A DNA stretch of 64,000 nucleotides from Compostibacillus humi (GTDB lineage Bacteria; Bacillota; Bacilli; Bacillales; Amphibacillaceae), in assembly GCF_014637175.1 (NCBI RefSeq), contig NZ_BMEV01000001.1:51659-115658 (forward strand). Direction: 5' to 3'. The position numbers and the translations under genes were made by a program. The notes beneath the pieces are model-generated. The model did no database searches and was not told the origin of the DNA. It was given only the letters and a program-made list of their open reading frames with translations. Below, piece after piece: positions 45,306 through 52,636 of this stretch. The number at the start of each line of letters is the position of its first letter. Within the stretch, counting starts at the first letter, position 1.

Positions 45306-46802
45306 ATGCGTTCACAACATAGCCCGGATGACATCGTAAAATCCATACCGCAAACCGGATTTTTCGGTCATCCGAAAGGTTTATCAACATTGTTTTTCAC
45401 CGAATTTTGGGAACGGTTTTCCTACTACGGCATGCGTGCCATTTTGCTTTATTACATGTATTACGAAGTCACCCAAGGGGGACTCGGCATTAATCAGACG
45501 ACGGCGAACTCAATTATGGCGATCTACGGTTCCCTCGTCTACATGTCCGGGATTATTGGCGGCTGGATTGCCGACCGCATTCTCGGCACCGCCCGCACTG
45601 TGTTTTACGGCGGCATTTTAATTATGATTGGTCATATCATCCTTGCCCTGCCAATGGGCATCACCGCCTTGTTCACTTCCATGGCGTTTATCGTCCTGGG
45701 AACGGGACTGCTAAAGCCGAATGTGGGGAGTCTCGTCGGGGATTTATATAGCAAAAAAGACCCGAGAAGAGACTCGGGATTTAGTATTTACTATATGGGA
45801 ATCAATATGGGAGCATTCATCGCGCCGTATATCGTCGGTACGGTCGGGGAGACATACAGCTTCCATTTAGGATTTGGCATCGCGGCGTTAGGGATGTTTA
45901 TCGGTCTTGTCGTTTATGTCATTACAAGGAGAAAATATTTGGGGCTTGCTGGTGTCAACGTGCCGAACCCATTGACGAAAAAGGAAAAAAGCACGTATGC
46001 GTCCGTCACCGCGGCCGCAGCGCTAATTATTGCGGTAATTGGCTGGCTCGGCTTTTCCGGCGGCTGGCTCACTGTCGAACGGGTCATCTTTTTCATTAGT
46101 ATCCTTGGAATCATTATTCCGACCGTCTACTTTATCATGATGTTCAAGAGCAAAAAAACAACGGCGGAAGAACGTTCCCGCCTGCTTGCGTACATTCCGC
46201 TCTTTATTGCAGCGATGATGTTCTGGGCCATTCAGGAGCAAGGTTCCACGATTCTCGCGACGTATGCCAATGAACGGACCCAGCTCAATTTCTTAGGTTT
46301 GGAATTAAAAGCTTCCTGGTTCCAGTCATTGAACCCGCTGTTCATTATCATCTTTGCGCCTGTTTTTGCCTGGCTTTGGACGAAACTCGGCGACCGGCAG
46401 CCTTCCGTTTCGCAAAAATTTTCCTTCGGGCTCATTTTTGCCGGGCTGTCCTTTATCGTCATGATTTTCCCGGCTTATTTCAACGGCACGGAAAGCTTAG
46501 TCAGCCCGCTTTGGCTCGTCCTTAGCTTCTTCCTTGTCGTGATGGGTGAGCTGTTATTGTCACCGGTCGGATTATCGGCAACGACGAAACTGGCGCCCGT
46601 TGCCTTTGCGGCGCAAATGATGAGCTTATGGAACTTGTCCAATGCGTCCGCCCAGGCGATCAACGCCCAAGTCGTTCGCTTCTACTCGCCGGAAACCGAA
46701 GTTGTCTACTTTGGTGTCATTGGTGCCGTTGCCATTCTTCTCGGCATTATTCTATTGATGCTTTCCCCGAAACTGAAAAAATTTATGATGGGAATCAAAT
46801 AA
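45306..46802 (+). CDS. dtpT: Proton-dependent oligopeptide transporter (POT/PTR family)
   Basis: Imports di- and tripeptides with protons. The 498-residue product has about 14 membrane helices. The POT signature is intact: FFTEFWERFSYYGMRAIL near residue 30 (ExxER motif), GGWIADRILG and FSIYYMGINMGAFIAP (PTR2 motif). The ATG at 45306-45308 is 12 bases after GGGAGG, a long but usable spacing. A single-gene unit, ending at a terminator before the 52-base repeat array. Confidence 0.93.
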   Translation: MRSQHSPDDIVKSIPQTGFFGHPKGLSTLFFTEFWERFSYYGMRAILLYYMYYEVTQGGLGINQTTANSIMAIYGSLVYMSGIIGGWIADRILGTARTVFYGGILIMIGHIILALPMGITALFTSMAFIVLGTGLLKPNVGSLVGDLYSKKDPRRDSGFSIYYMGINMGAFIAPYIVGTVGETYSFHLGFGIAALGMFIGLVVYVITRRKYLGLAGVNVPNPLTKKEKSTYASVTAAAALIIAVIGWLGFSGGWLTVERVIFFISILGIIIPTVYFIMMFKSKKTTAEERSRLLAYIPLFIAAMMFWAIQEQGSTILATYANERTQLNFLGLELKASWFQSLNPLFIIIFAPVFAWLWTKLGDRQPSVSQKFSFGLIFAGLSFIVMIFPAYFNGTESLVSPLWLVLSFFLVVMGELLLSPVGLSATTKLAPVAFAAQMMSLWNLSNASAQAINAQVVRFYSPETEVVYFGVIGAVAILLGIILLMLSPKLKKFMMGIK

Positions 46803-46807
46803 AAATC

Positions 46808-46870
46808 ACCGCCTGGAATTGGAGGGGGCGCATCATCAGCCCCGCACCGTTCAGGCGGTTTTCTTATTTT
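46808..46870 (+). terminator. Terminator of the peptide transporter gene
   Basis: Outer arms ACCGCCTG (46808-46815) and CAGGCGGT (46852-46859) enclose a second hairpin GGGGC/GCCCC. TTTTCTTATTTTG follows. Confidence 0.75.
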
Positions 46871-46907
46871 GATGGGTAACGGCAGCCCGCATGGGGGATT
46901 TTTTGCG

Positions 46908-47547
46908 ATATCAGCTCTGTTGGCGCCTCTCTCGGTTGATTCTCCCGTCTTTCATGCACAAATCGGCCGTGATAGCGCTTCTCTCGGTCGATTCTACCGT
47001 CTTTCATGCACAAATCAGCCGTGACAGCACTTCTCTCGGTCGATTCTTCCGTTTTTTTAGCGCAAATCAGCCGTGACAGCGACTCTCTCGGTTGATTCTA
47101 CCGTCTTTCTAGCGCAAATCAGCCGTGATAGCGCTTCTCTCGGTCGATTCTTCCGTATTTTTTGTGCAAATCAGCCGTGATAGCGCTTCTCTCGGTCGAT
47201 TCTTCCGTATTTTTAGCAAAAATCAGCCGTGACAGCGCTTCTCTCGGTCGATTCTACCGTCTTTCTCGCGCAAATCAGCCGTGACAGCGACTCTCTCGGT
47301 CGATTCTACAGTATTTTTAGCAAAAATCAGCCGTGATAGCGCTTCTCTCGGTCGATTCTACCGTCTTTCTCGCGCAAATCAGCCGTGACAGCGACTCTCT
47401 CGGTTGATTCTACCGTCTTTCATGCACAAATCGGCCGTGACAGCACTTCTCTCGGTCGATTCTACCGTCTTTCATGCACAAATCGGCCGTGACAGCGTCT
47501 CTCTCGGTCGATTCTACCGTATTTTTTGTGCAAATCGGCCGTGACAA
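46908..47547. repeat. Tandem array, 52-base unit, 12 copies
   Basis: The word CTCGGT(C/T)GATTCT recurs at 46931, 46983, 47035, 47087, 47139, 47191, 47243, 47295, 47347, 47399, 47451 and 47503, always exactly 52 bases apart. Each unit has a conserved core (CTCTCGGT...GATTCT...CCGT) and AATC(A/G)GCCGTGA(C/T)AGC. A short variable stretch between them changes by substitution only, so length is kept. It is non-coding and lies between the converging dtpT and thioesterase genes. It is not a CRISPR, since no part behaves as unique spacers. Confidence 0.92.
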
Positions 47548-47621
47548 GCTGCTCTTAACAGTACCAGCGGGGCCCGCACTCCTCAAACGTCACATCTTGC
47601 CGAATCCAAGTCGTTGTCCGC

Positions 47622-48059
47622 TTATTTCTTCTTTTCAAAACGATAAAAGGTAGCTGTTGTTTTGCATAAAAGTTTTCCTTCTTCATTTTTTACTTCGCAT
47701 TCCATATAGGAAACTTGATGTCCTTCCTTCACGTATCGGGCAGTGGCAATCATTTTTCCGGATGAAACGGCGCGGAAATAAGATGTTTTCAGTTCCAGCG
47801 TAACGTAAGGAGCATCTTTAAAGCGAAAATTCAAATGTCCCATCGCTGTATCGGAAATAAATGTGTATACGCCGCCATGGACAACACCGGTTGGATTAAG
47901 CATTATATCCGTAATCGGGCAGGATATCGTACACGTTCTTTCTGTTTCGTCATAGGAAAAATCAAACTGAAACAGCTTAAATAGAAAAATATTTTCCGGT
48001 TTTAAGGAAAAAGTTGAATATGCTTCCTCCACATGGTTCAAAAATTGTTTTTTCTCCAT
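47622..48059 (-). CDS. Hotdog-fold thioesterase, PaaI family
   Basis: Predicted acyl-CoA thioesterase of 145 residues with a single hotdog domain. The substrate loop reads NPTGVVHGGVYTFISDTAMGH (about residues 48-69), typical for PaaI-type enzymes, with an Asp as the likely general base. The start is the ATG at 48057-48059 after AAAGGTGG. Transcribed alone. The natural acyl substrate is unknown. Confidence 0.88.
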   Translation of the reverse strand: MEKKQFLNHVEEAYSTFSLKPENIFLFKLFQFDFSYDETERTCTISCPITDIMLNPTGVVHGGVYTFISDTAMGHLNFRFKDAPYVTLELKTSYFRAVSSGKMIATARYVKEGHQVSYMECEVKNEEGKLLCKTTATFYRFEKKK

Positions 48060-48210
48060 AGCTACCACCTTTGCCTCTTTTATAATGGTAGATTAACATA
48101 AATTTTCAAAATTGTAGAACAAACATACTCAAAATGGGGGAAATCTTTCCGCTGGCGGATGCATGTTTTCCCGTTATCCGACTACACTATGGAAAAAGGA
48201 GGGGAATAGG

Positions 48211-48303
48211 TTGGCAAAAGGGAAAAAGAAGAAAAACAAAAATAAAGAAGAATTAAATGAAATGAAAGGCGGGAAAGAACGGCACCGCCGAAACAGATCC
48301 TAA
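48211..48303 (+). CDS. 30-residue lysine-rich small protein
   Basis: A short open frame starts at a TTG (48211-48213), well placed after AAAGGAGGGG (48195-48204), and ends at TAA (48301-48303). The peptide is very basic (AKGKKKKNKNK at the start, ERHRRNRS at the end). The perfect ribosome site and codon pattern argue it is translated. A basic peptide of this kind could bind nucleic acid or ribosomes; no family is recognised. Confidence 0.6.
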   Translation: MAKGKKKKNKNKEELNEMKGGKERHRRNRS

Positions 48304-48347
48304 CTGACAGATATGCTCATTTTCTAACGCACACATACGAAAAAAAT

Positions 48348-48376
48348 GGAGATAAAGACTTTTGTTCTTTATCTCC
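48348..48376 (-). terminator. Terminator of the DUF3800 gene
   Basis: Perfect 10-base arms GGAGATAAAG and CTTTATCTCC. On the minus strand the stem is followed by ATTTTTTTCG. The plus strand has a weaker T run, so it may also end the 30-residue gene. Confidence 0.82.
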
Positions 48377-48428
48377 TGCCTTTTATGTGAACAAATATAC
48401 ATTGGTAACTTTACAATTTTAAAAAAAA

Positions 48429-49319
48429 CTAACTGTTGAAACAGGAATAGTATGAAGTCATAAACAAATCAAGATAATCTTTGAAACTTACTTCAGATAA
48501 TTGTTTGTCACTATCCCATTCATAATAATTAATATTAGACAAAAAGTCATAAAAACCCGGGATTTTCAACAGATCGATAGTTAATTCAAGTTTCTTGGCA
48601 GAACCTTTTAATTTCTGTTTTTTATATTCTTCATCAGATAATCCAAGACGAATTTCTTCGTTTTTTAAAATCAAACGAATTATTCCTAACAATAAATCAA
48701 CCAATTCCACGCCAATCATCTTCTGCTTTTCAACCATTTGACATTTATCTACCCAGTATTGTTGCGCTCTATATAAGGACTGGGTATTTAAATTTTCTAA
48801 AAGTCGTTTTTCTAATTCATATTTTACGTACTTTTCCTCTTTTTCAATAAATATTTCTGATTTTATGTATATATCTTTACCATAATGCCTTAGAAGCCCA
48901 TAAAAGATTCTTTCTGGTATTTTGGTATAAACCATTAGAGTTGCATAATAAATAATTTTTTTATTCCTTCGCTTCTTCTTTGATTTAGAACCTTCATGTT
49001 CTGAAAGCTTATACCTTTCATGCAGCGTAGAAGTGTTATAATTAATCACATTCATTCGTGTATATTGCGATAATGTTGTAAAAACTTCAATTACTGAGTA
49101 AATATTATTCCTCATTTGAATGTCTCCGGTATACTCAGTCCAATGGAGTTTCAGTTCTTTATTTATAAGCTTTTCATTTAATTCCATTAATTTTGGGGAA
49201 TTATAAATGGTATCAGGAATTAATAAACCTGCCATTGTACACGGACGATCTTTATCTTGCCCGCTTTCGTCGAAAAAAATCTTCATATATTCTGTGCGTA
49301 AAGGGGGAACAAAACGCAT
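48429..49319 (-). CDS. DUF3800 domain-containing protein
   Basis: A 296-residue DUF3800 protein, a family with a predicted RNase H-like fold and unknown function that is often found in accessory and mobile regions. Diagnostic segments are KIFFDESGQ (residues 13-21), LHWTEYTGD, and a C-terminal VDLLLGIIRLI with conserved Asp. The acidic residues in DESG and in the C-terminal helix fit a metal-dependent nuclease-like site, but activity is not shown. The ATG at 49317-49319 is eight bases after AAGGAGG. The gene is AT-rich compared with its neighbours, suggesting transfer. Just upstream and divergent is a candidate structured RNA with its own promoter. Confidence 0.9.
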   Translation of the reverse strand: MRFVPPLRTEYMKIFFDESGQDKDRPCTMAGLLIPDTIYNSPKLMELNEKLINKELKLHWTEYTGDIQMRNNIYSVIEVFTTLSQYTRMNVINYNTSTLHERYKLSEHEGSKSKKKRRNKKIIYYATLMVYTKIPERIFYGLLRHYGKDIYIKSEIFIEKEEKYVKYELEKRLLENLNTQSLYRAQQYWVDKCQMVEKQKMIGVELVDLLLGIIRLILKNEEIRLGLSDEEYKKQKLKGSAKKLELTIDLLKIPGFYDFLSNINYYEWDSDKQLSEVSFKDYLDLFMTSYYSCFNS

Positions 49320-49338
49320 AAAAATTGCCTCCTTGCAG

Positions 49339-49367
49339 TTGACAGAGCCAAAAGAAAATTATATATT
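49339..49367 (+). promoter_or_regulatory. Consensus sigma-A promoter of the orphan RNA
   Basis: Perfect -35 TTGACA (49339-49344), a 17-base spacer and -10 TATATT (49362-49367), pointing away from the DUF3800 gene. A TATAAT on the other strand (49359-49364) overlaps it and may serve DUF3800, so the two promoters may compete. Confidence 0.75.
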
Positions 49368-49373
49368 TATATT

Positions 49374-49521
49374 ACATTACAACCCCGTATCGAGATACGG
49401 TTAATGTAATGCAGGATTGCAGAGTACCCATATCTAGATATGGTGAAAACAGTCCGGTACATAAAAATATAAGAAGTTGCAAGGTAGATACTACTAGTGT
49501 ATTAGTTGTATCTTTTTTTTT
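49374..49521 (+). ncRNA. Candidate structured RNA divergent from DUF3800
   Basis: Between the consensus promoter (start near 49374) and a T-rich terminator ending near 49521 there is no credible coding frame. The roughly 148-base transcript can form hairpin 1: CATTACA (49375-49381) with TGTAATG (49405-49411) enclosing CCGTAT-CGAG-ATACGG. Hairpin 2 is CCATAT-CTAG-ATATGG (49428-49443), possibly closed by GTACC/GGTAC. Then comes the terminator stem. The two inner hairpins share the form CCRTAT-N4-ATAYGG with compensated arm differences. From memory, several RNA motifs named after DUF3800 have been reported next to such genes; this could be one or a new one. Confidence 0.6.
49486..49521 (+). terminator. 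Terminator of the orphan RNA
   Basis: Stem AGATACTACTA/TTAGTTGTATCT with one mismatch, followed by nine T. No other plus-strand gene lies upstream for it to serve. Confidence 0.75.
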
Positions 49522-49684
49522 GGACTTTTTACCCACTTAACTAAATTATACTAAAGGTTTGTTCTAATGTTAATTTTTTTATAATTTAGATTTAACATGA
49601 AGAGCCCCTTATGTAACGCCCATGCAATGATACAGCCTGAATTTAAAATCGTACAGAAAAGATATGCCCAATTAATAGAATTGA

Positions 49685-49734
49685 ATTGCCTTCTTGCTAA
49701 GTTTCCAACTTACTAAACTGGACAGGAAGGCAAT
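49685..49734. other. Two-step inverted repeat, possible small element remnant
   Basis: Outer arms ATTGCCTTC (49685-49693) and GAAGGCAAT (49726-49734); inner arms AGTTT/AAACT. No T tract on either side. It could be a small mobile-element remnant or an RNA fold. Confidence 0.35.
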
Positions 49735-49771
49735 CCCTTTAGGTAAGAATTTTAATCGTATATGTAATAAA

Positions 49772-49793
49772 GGCAGGAAATTTCCTTCCTGCC
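49772..49793 (-). terminator. Terminator of the amidohydrolase operon
   Basis: Arms GGCAGGAA and TTCCTGCC, followed on the minus strand by TTTATTAC. It is just after the stop of the gene at 49802. Confidence 0.7.
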
Positions 49794-49801
49794 ACCCTTC
49801 T

Positions 49802-51025
49802 TTATTCCCGGTCCAGTTTTAAAAGCGTCCGGTAAAGCACTTCAGCGCCTTTTTCAATATCTTCCGCCAATGATAACTCCCTCGGATTATGGCTAATGCC
49901 GTCAATGGAACGGACGAAAATCATCCCGATGGGAATCCGGTCTTTGAACTGCATTCCATCATGGCCCGCACCGCTTGGCAGTGACACCGTTTCTGATCCG
50001 ATTTCCGCAATGCTTTCCTGAATCAGCGTCTGAATCCGTTCGTCACACCCGACCGGCGGCACCCGCTGCAATTCGGAAATCTCCAGGCGCATATCCCGCT
50101 CCTCCGCGGTCCGCTCGGCAAAAGCAACAATTGCCCGTTCCACCTCATCCCGCCGCTTTTCATCCGTACTGCGGATATCGATCGTCCATTCCACCTCTCC
50201 CGGAATGACGTTCACCCCGTTTGGCGAAACGGCGATTTTTCCGACAGTAGCAACGGCCGGCGGGTGCATCCTGGCGATTTTTTCCACTTCTTGAATTATC
50301 ATGCTTGCTGCAACGAGGGCATCTTTCCGCTGGCCCATCGGAGTTGCACCAGCATGTTCCGCCTCCCCGACAACCTTCATCTTCAGCCATACCGGCCCGG
50401 CAATGCCCGTCACGTTCCCGACGCCGACGTTATTCCGCTCCAACACTTTGCCCTGCTCAATATGGACTTCGAGATACGCCTTCACCTTGTCCATCTTTGC
50501 CGTTTGCAACTTGGCTGCATCTAGAGGAAACCCCGCCTCCTCCATCGCCTGCAATATCGACACACCCCTTTCATCAGTCCGCTCCAAATCTTCCATCGCG
50601 AGAGTTCCTGCCACTGCACGGCTGCCGATCATGCCAAATCCGAAACGGCTCCCTTCCTCATCTTTAAAAGAAATCACTTTCACCGGGTGGCGGAGGGACA
50701 CCCCCTCCTCGTTCAAAGCTTGCAGCACTTCAATGGCAGAGAGCACCCCGACCGGCCCGTCAAACTTCCCGCCATTCGGGACCGTGTCGATGTGGGAACC
50801 TAACAATATGACCGGCAGCCCCTCTTCCCCTTCCCGGCTGCCAATAAGGTTTCCCACCGCATCGTATTCCACCGTTAATCCTGCTTCCTCCATGTAACGC
50901 GCTACTAGCGCGTTCGCTTCTGCTTCCTCCTTTGTAAAAGAAAAGCGGGTTACCCCGCCGTCTTCTGTTTTCCCGATCTTGGATAACTCTTCCAAACGGG
51001 ACATGAGCCGCTCTATATTGATCAT
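49802..51025 (-). CDS. N-carbamoyl-L-amino acid amidohydrolase (M20 family; AtcC/HyuC-like)
   Basis: Zinc-dependent enzyme of 407 residues in the Zn-dependent amidohydrolase/carbamoylase group (N-carbamoyl-L-amino acid hydrolase, allantoate amidohydrolase). Metal residues: His and Asp in GSHIDTVPNGGKFDG, Glu in KDEEGSRFG, His in EVHIEQG and His in GAGHDGMQF near the end. The gene upstream resembles ATC hydrolase; with it, this enzyme could hydrolyse N-carbamoyl-L-cysteine to cysteine as AtcC does in Pseudomonas. The ATG at 51023-51025 follows GGGGGA by six bases. Allantoate or ureidopropionate substrates are alternatives. Confidence 0.88.
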   Translation of the reverse strand: MINIERLMSRLEELSKIGKTEDGGVTRFSFTKEEAEANALVARYMEEAGLTVEYDAVGNLIGSREGEEGLPVILLGSHIDTVPNGGKFDGPVGVLSAIEVLQALNEEGVSLRHPVKVISFKDEEGSRFGFGMIGSRAVAGTLAMEDLERTDERGVSILQAMEEAGFPLDAAKLQTAKMDKVKAYLEVHIEQGKVLERNNVGVGNVTGIAGPVWLKMKVVGEAEHAGATPMGQRKDALVAASMIIQEVEKIARMHPPAVATVGKIAVSPNGVNVIPGEVEWTIDIRSTDEKRRDEVERAIVAFAERTAEERDMRLEISELQRVPPVGCDERIQTLIQESIAEIGSETVSLPSGAGHDGMQFKDRIPIGMIFVRSIDGISHNPRELSLAEDIEKGAEVLYRTLLKLDRE

Positions 51026-51047
51026 TCTCAATCCCCCAAACTAAAAG

Positions 51048-51755
51048 TTAATCCTCTTTCTCCTTGTCTAATTGAAAGCGGAAATGACAAATGCCGTCCT
51101 CTAAAATATACTCGTCATGTACGACGTTAAAATTCGGGTTGTACCCTTGGGCAATAGCCGGGTCAATCATTTGACAATACAAAATTCCGTACTCGTGCAT
51201 TCCGTCCTCTGCCCATTGCTGGCCGAAGGGGCATACGGTAAAATGCTGCTCGATTTCCCCCGGCTTGAATTCGGTCGTATATTTAAAAAGCTCGCTTCTT
51301 CCCATATCGTAATGCGCCATATAATTTTCAATCGTATTTTTCTTGCCGTTCGTCCGGGCCCGCTGGGCAATTCCCCGCCCCCGCTCCTCCCCGAAGGTGC
51401 GCACTCCTTCCCGGATGACTTCTTTCCCTTTTTCCCCGTACCGGTCTACCACTTGCTTGCTCACTTGGGCAAAAAGCTTTGCCATCAAAGCATAAATCGT
51501 TTCGTTCTCGTATTTTTTCTCCACACCATGGTCCATCGGGATGTAATCAAACAGCCGATGATTTTCTCCGTCGATTGTAGCTTGTTTCGCAATGTCTTCT
51601 GCATCCTGATATCCGAACACCTCGACCCCTTTCTGGACCAAGCGCTTCCCTTCCGCACCAAACTCCTTCACGACCGCCCTTTCCACATGGGTAAACAGCT
51701 TTGCCGTAATCGCATACATGGAGAGTGCGGGAATGTGAACCTTTGCTTCGCTCAA
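51048..51755 (-). CDS. L-2-amino-thiazoline-4-carboxylate (ATC) hydrolase-family protein
   Basis: A 235-residue protein resembling the ATC hydrolase family (AtcB), which opens the ATC ring to N-carbamoyl-L-cysteine. Two homologous helical repeats (ALSMYAITAKLF and ETIYALMAKLFAQ) precede a C-terminal domain with FTVCPFGQQW and YCQMIDPAIAQGYNPNF, whose Cys residues are typical. The start is the TTG at 51753-51755, seven bases after AAGGAGG; the frame extends to 51845 without support. The carbamoylase follows after 22 bases, giving the two steps from ATC to cysteine. The assignment rests on family recall and context. Confidence 0.8.
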   Translation of the reverse strand: MSEAKVHIPALSMYAITAKLFTHVERAVVKEFGAEGKRLVQKGVEVFGYQDAEDIAKQATIDGENHRLFDYIPMDHGVEKKYENETIYALMAKLFAQVSKQVVDRYGEKGKEVIREGVRTFGEERGRGIAQRARTNGKKNTIENYMAHYDMGRSELFKYTTEFKPGEIEQHFTVCPFGQQWAEDGMHEYGILYCQMIDPAIAQGYNPNFNVVHDEYILEDGICHFRFQLDKEKED

Positions 51756-51984
51756 CGCCTTTCCTCCTTTTCCAAAATCCTTCTTGTTATTATCATACAT
51801 TAAAATAGATAGAATATTGAATATATTTATATTAGGCTCCCCCAAAATCTAACGGAATCTGTGCCGCCAACGAAATGAATAAACTTGCCGGAAAAAAGCT
51901 GCTCCTAAACTTTTGATTAGGAACAGCCTTCTATTTAACCGCTTACATTTATGTCTTCAGATGAAATGGATTTTTTTCTCTGAT

Positions 51985-52560
51985 TTATTCTAACGGAAAA
52001 TTCCAAGATTCAGCGCTTTGCCTGAATTCTAACGCACCCGCTTCATAATTCAGCGGAATCCCGTGGGAATTCCGCTTTTCATGGAAATTTTCTAACGGAA
52101 AATTCCGGAATTCAGCGCAGCGCACGGATTCTAACACTTTTATTTATCATTCTAACGATTTGCGAAAAGATTCAGCGTTTCTGCCATTTTTTCTAACGGA
52201 AAAAAATAAATTTCAGCGCTTTGCCTGAATTCTAACGCACCCGCTTCATAATTCAGCGGAATCCCGTGGGAATTCCGCTTTTCATGGAAATATTCTAACG
52301 GAAAATTCCGGAATTCAGCGCAGCGCCTTTTTTCTAACGCTTATATCTATCATTCTAACGATTTGCGAAAAGATTCAGCGTTTCTGCCATTTTTTCTAAC
52401 GGAAAAAAATAAATTTCAGCGCTTTGCCTGGATTCTAACGCACCACTTCATAATTCAGCGGAATCCCGTGGGAATTCCGCTTTTCGTGGAAATATTCTAA
52501 CGGAAAATTCCGGAATTCAGCGCAGCGCACGTATTCTAATGCTTATATATATCCTCTATC
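51985..52560. repeat. Higher-order tandem array, 203-base unit, about three copies
   Basis: The word TTCTAACGCACC begins at 52027, 52230 and 52433, exactly 203 bases apart. Each unit is itself made of short segments bounded by TTCTAACG and TTCAGCG (for example starts at 52090, 52129, 52150 and 52191 in the first unit). It is non-coding and fills most of the gap between the ATC-hydrolase gene and the DUF3298 lipoprotein gene. The copies are nearly identical, so the amplification is recent or homogenised. Confidence 0.9.
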
Positions 52561-52636
52561 CGCCGGCAGCTCCAATCCACAAAAGATGCCCGCACCTGAA
52601 ATCTTCTGTCGTCAATTCTATCATTATATCACTCTT

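Noticed and set aside
46908..47547. CRISPR array
   Set aside because: Whole 52-bp units are repeated with only a few substitutions; there are no unique spacers and no cas genes nearby.
49409..49540. Short ORF starting with ATG inside the orphan RNA
   Set aside because: It has no ribosome site and reads through the terminator, so it would not be translated as drawn.
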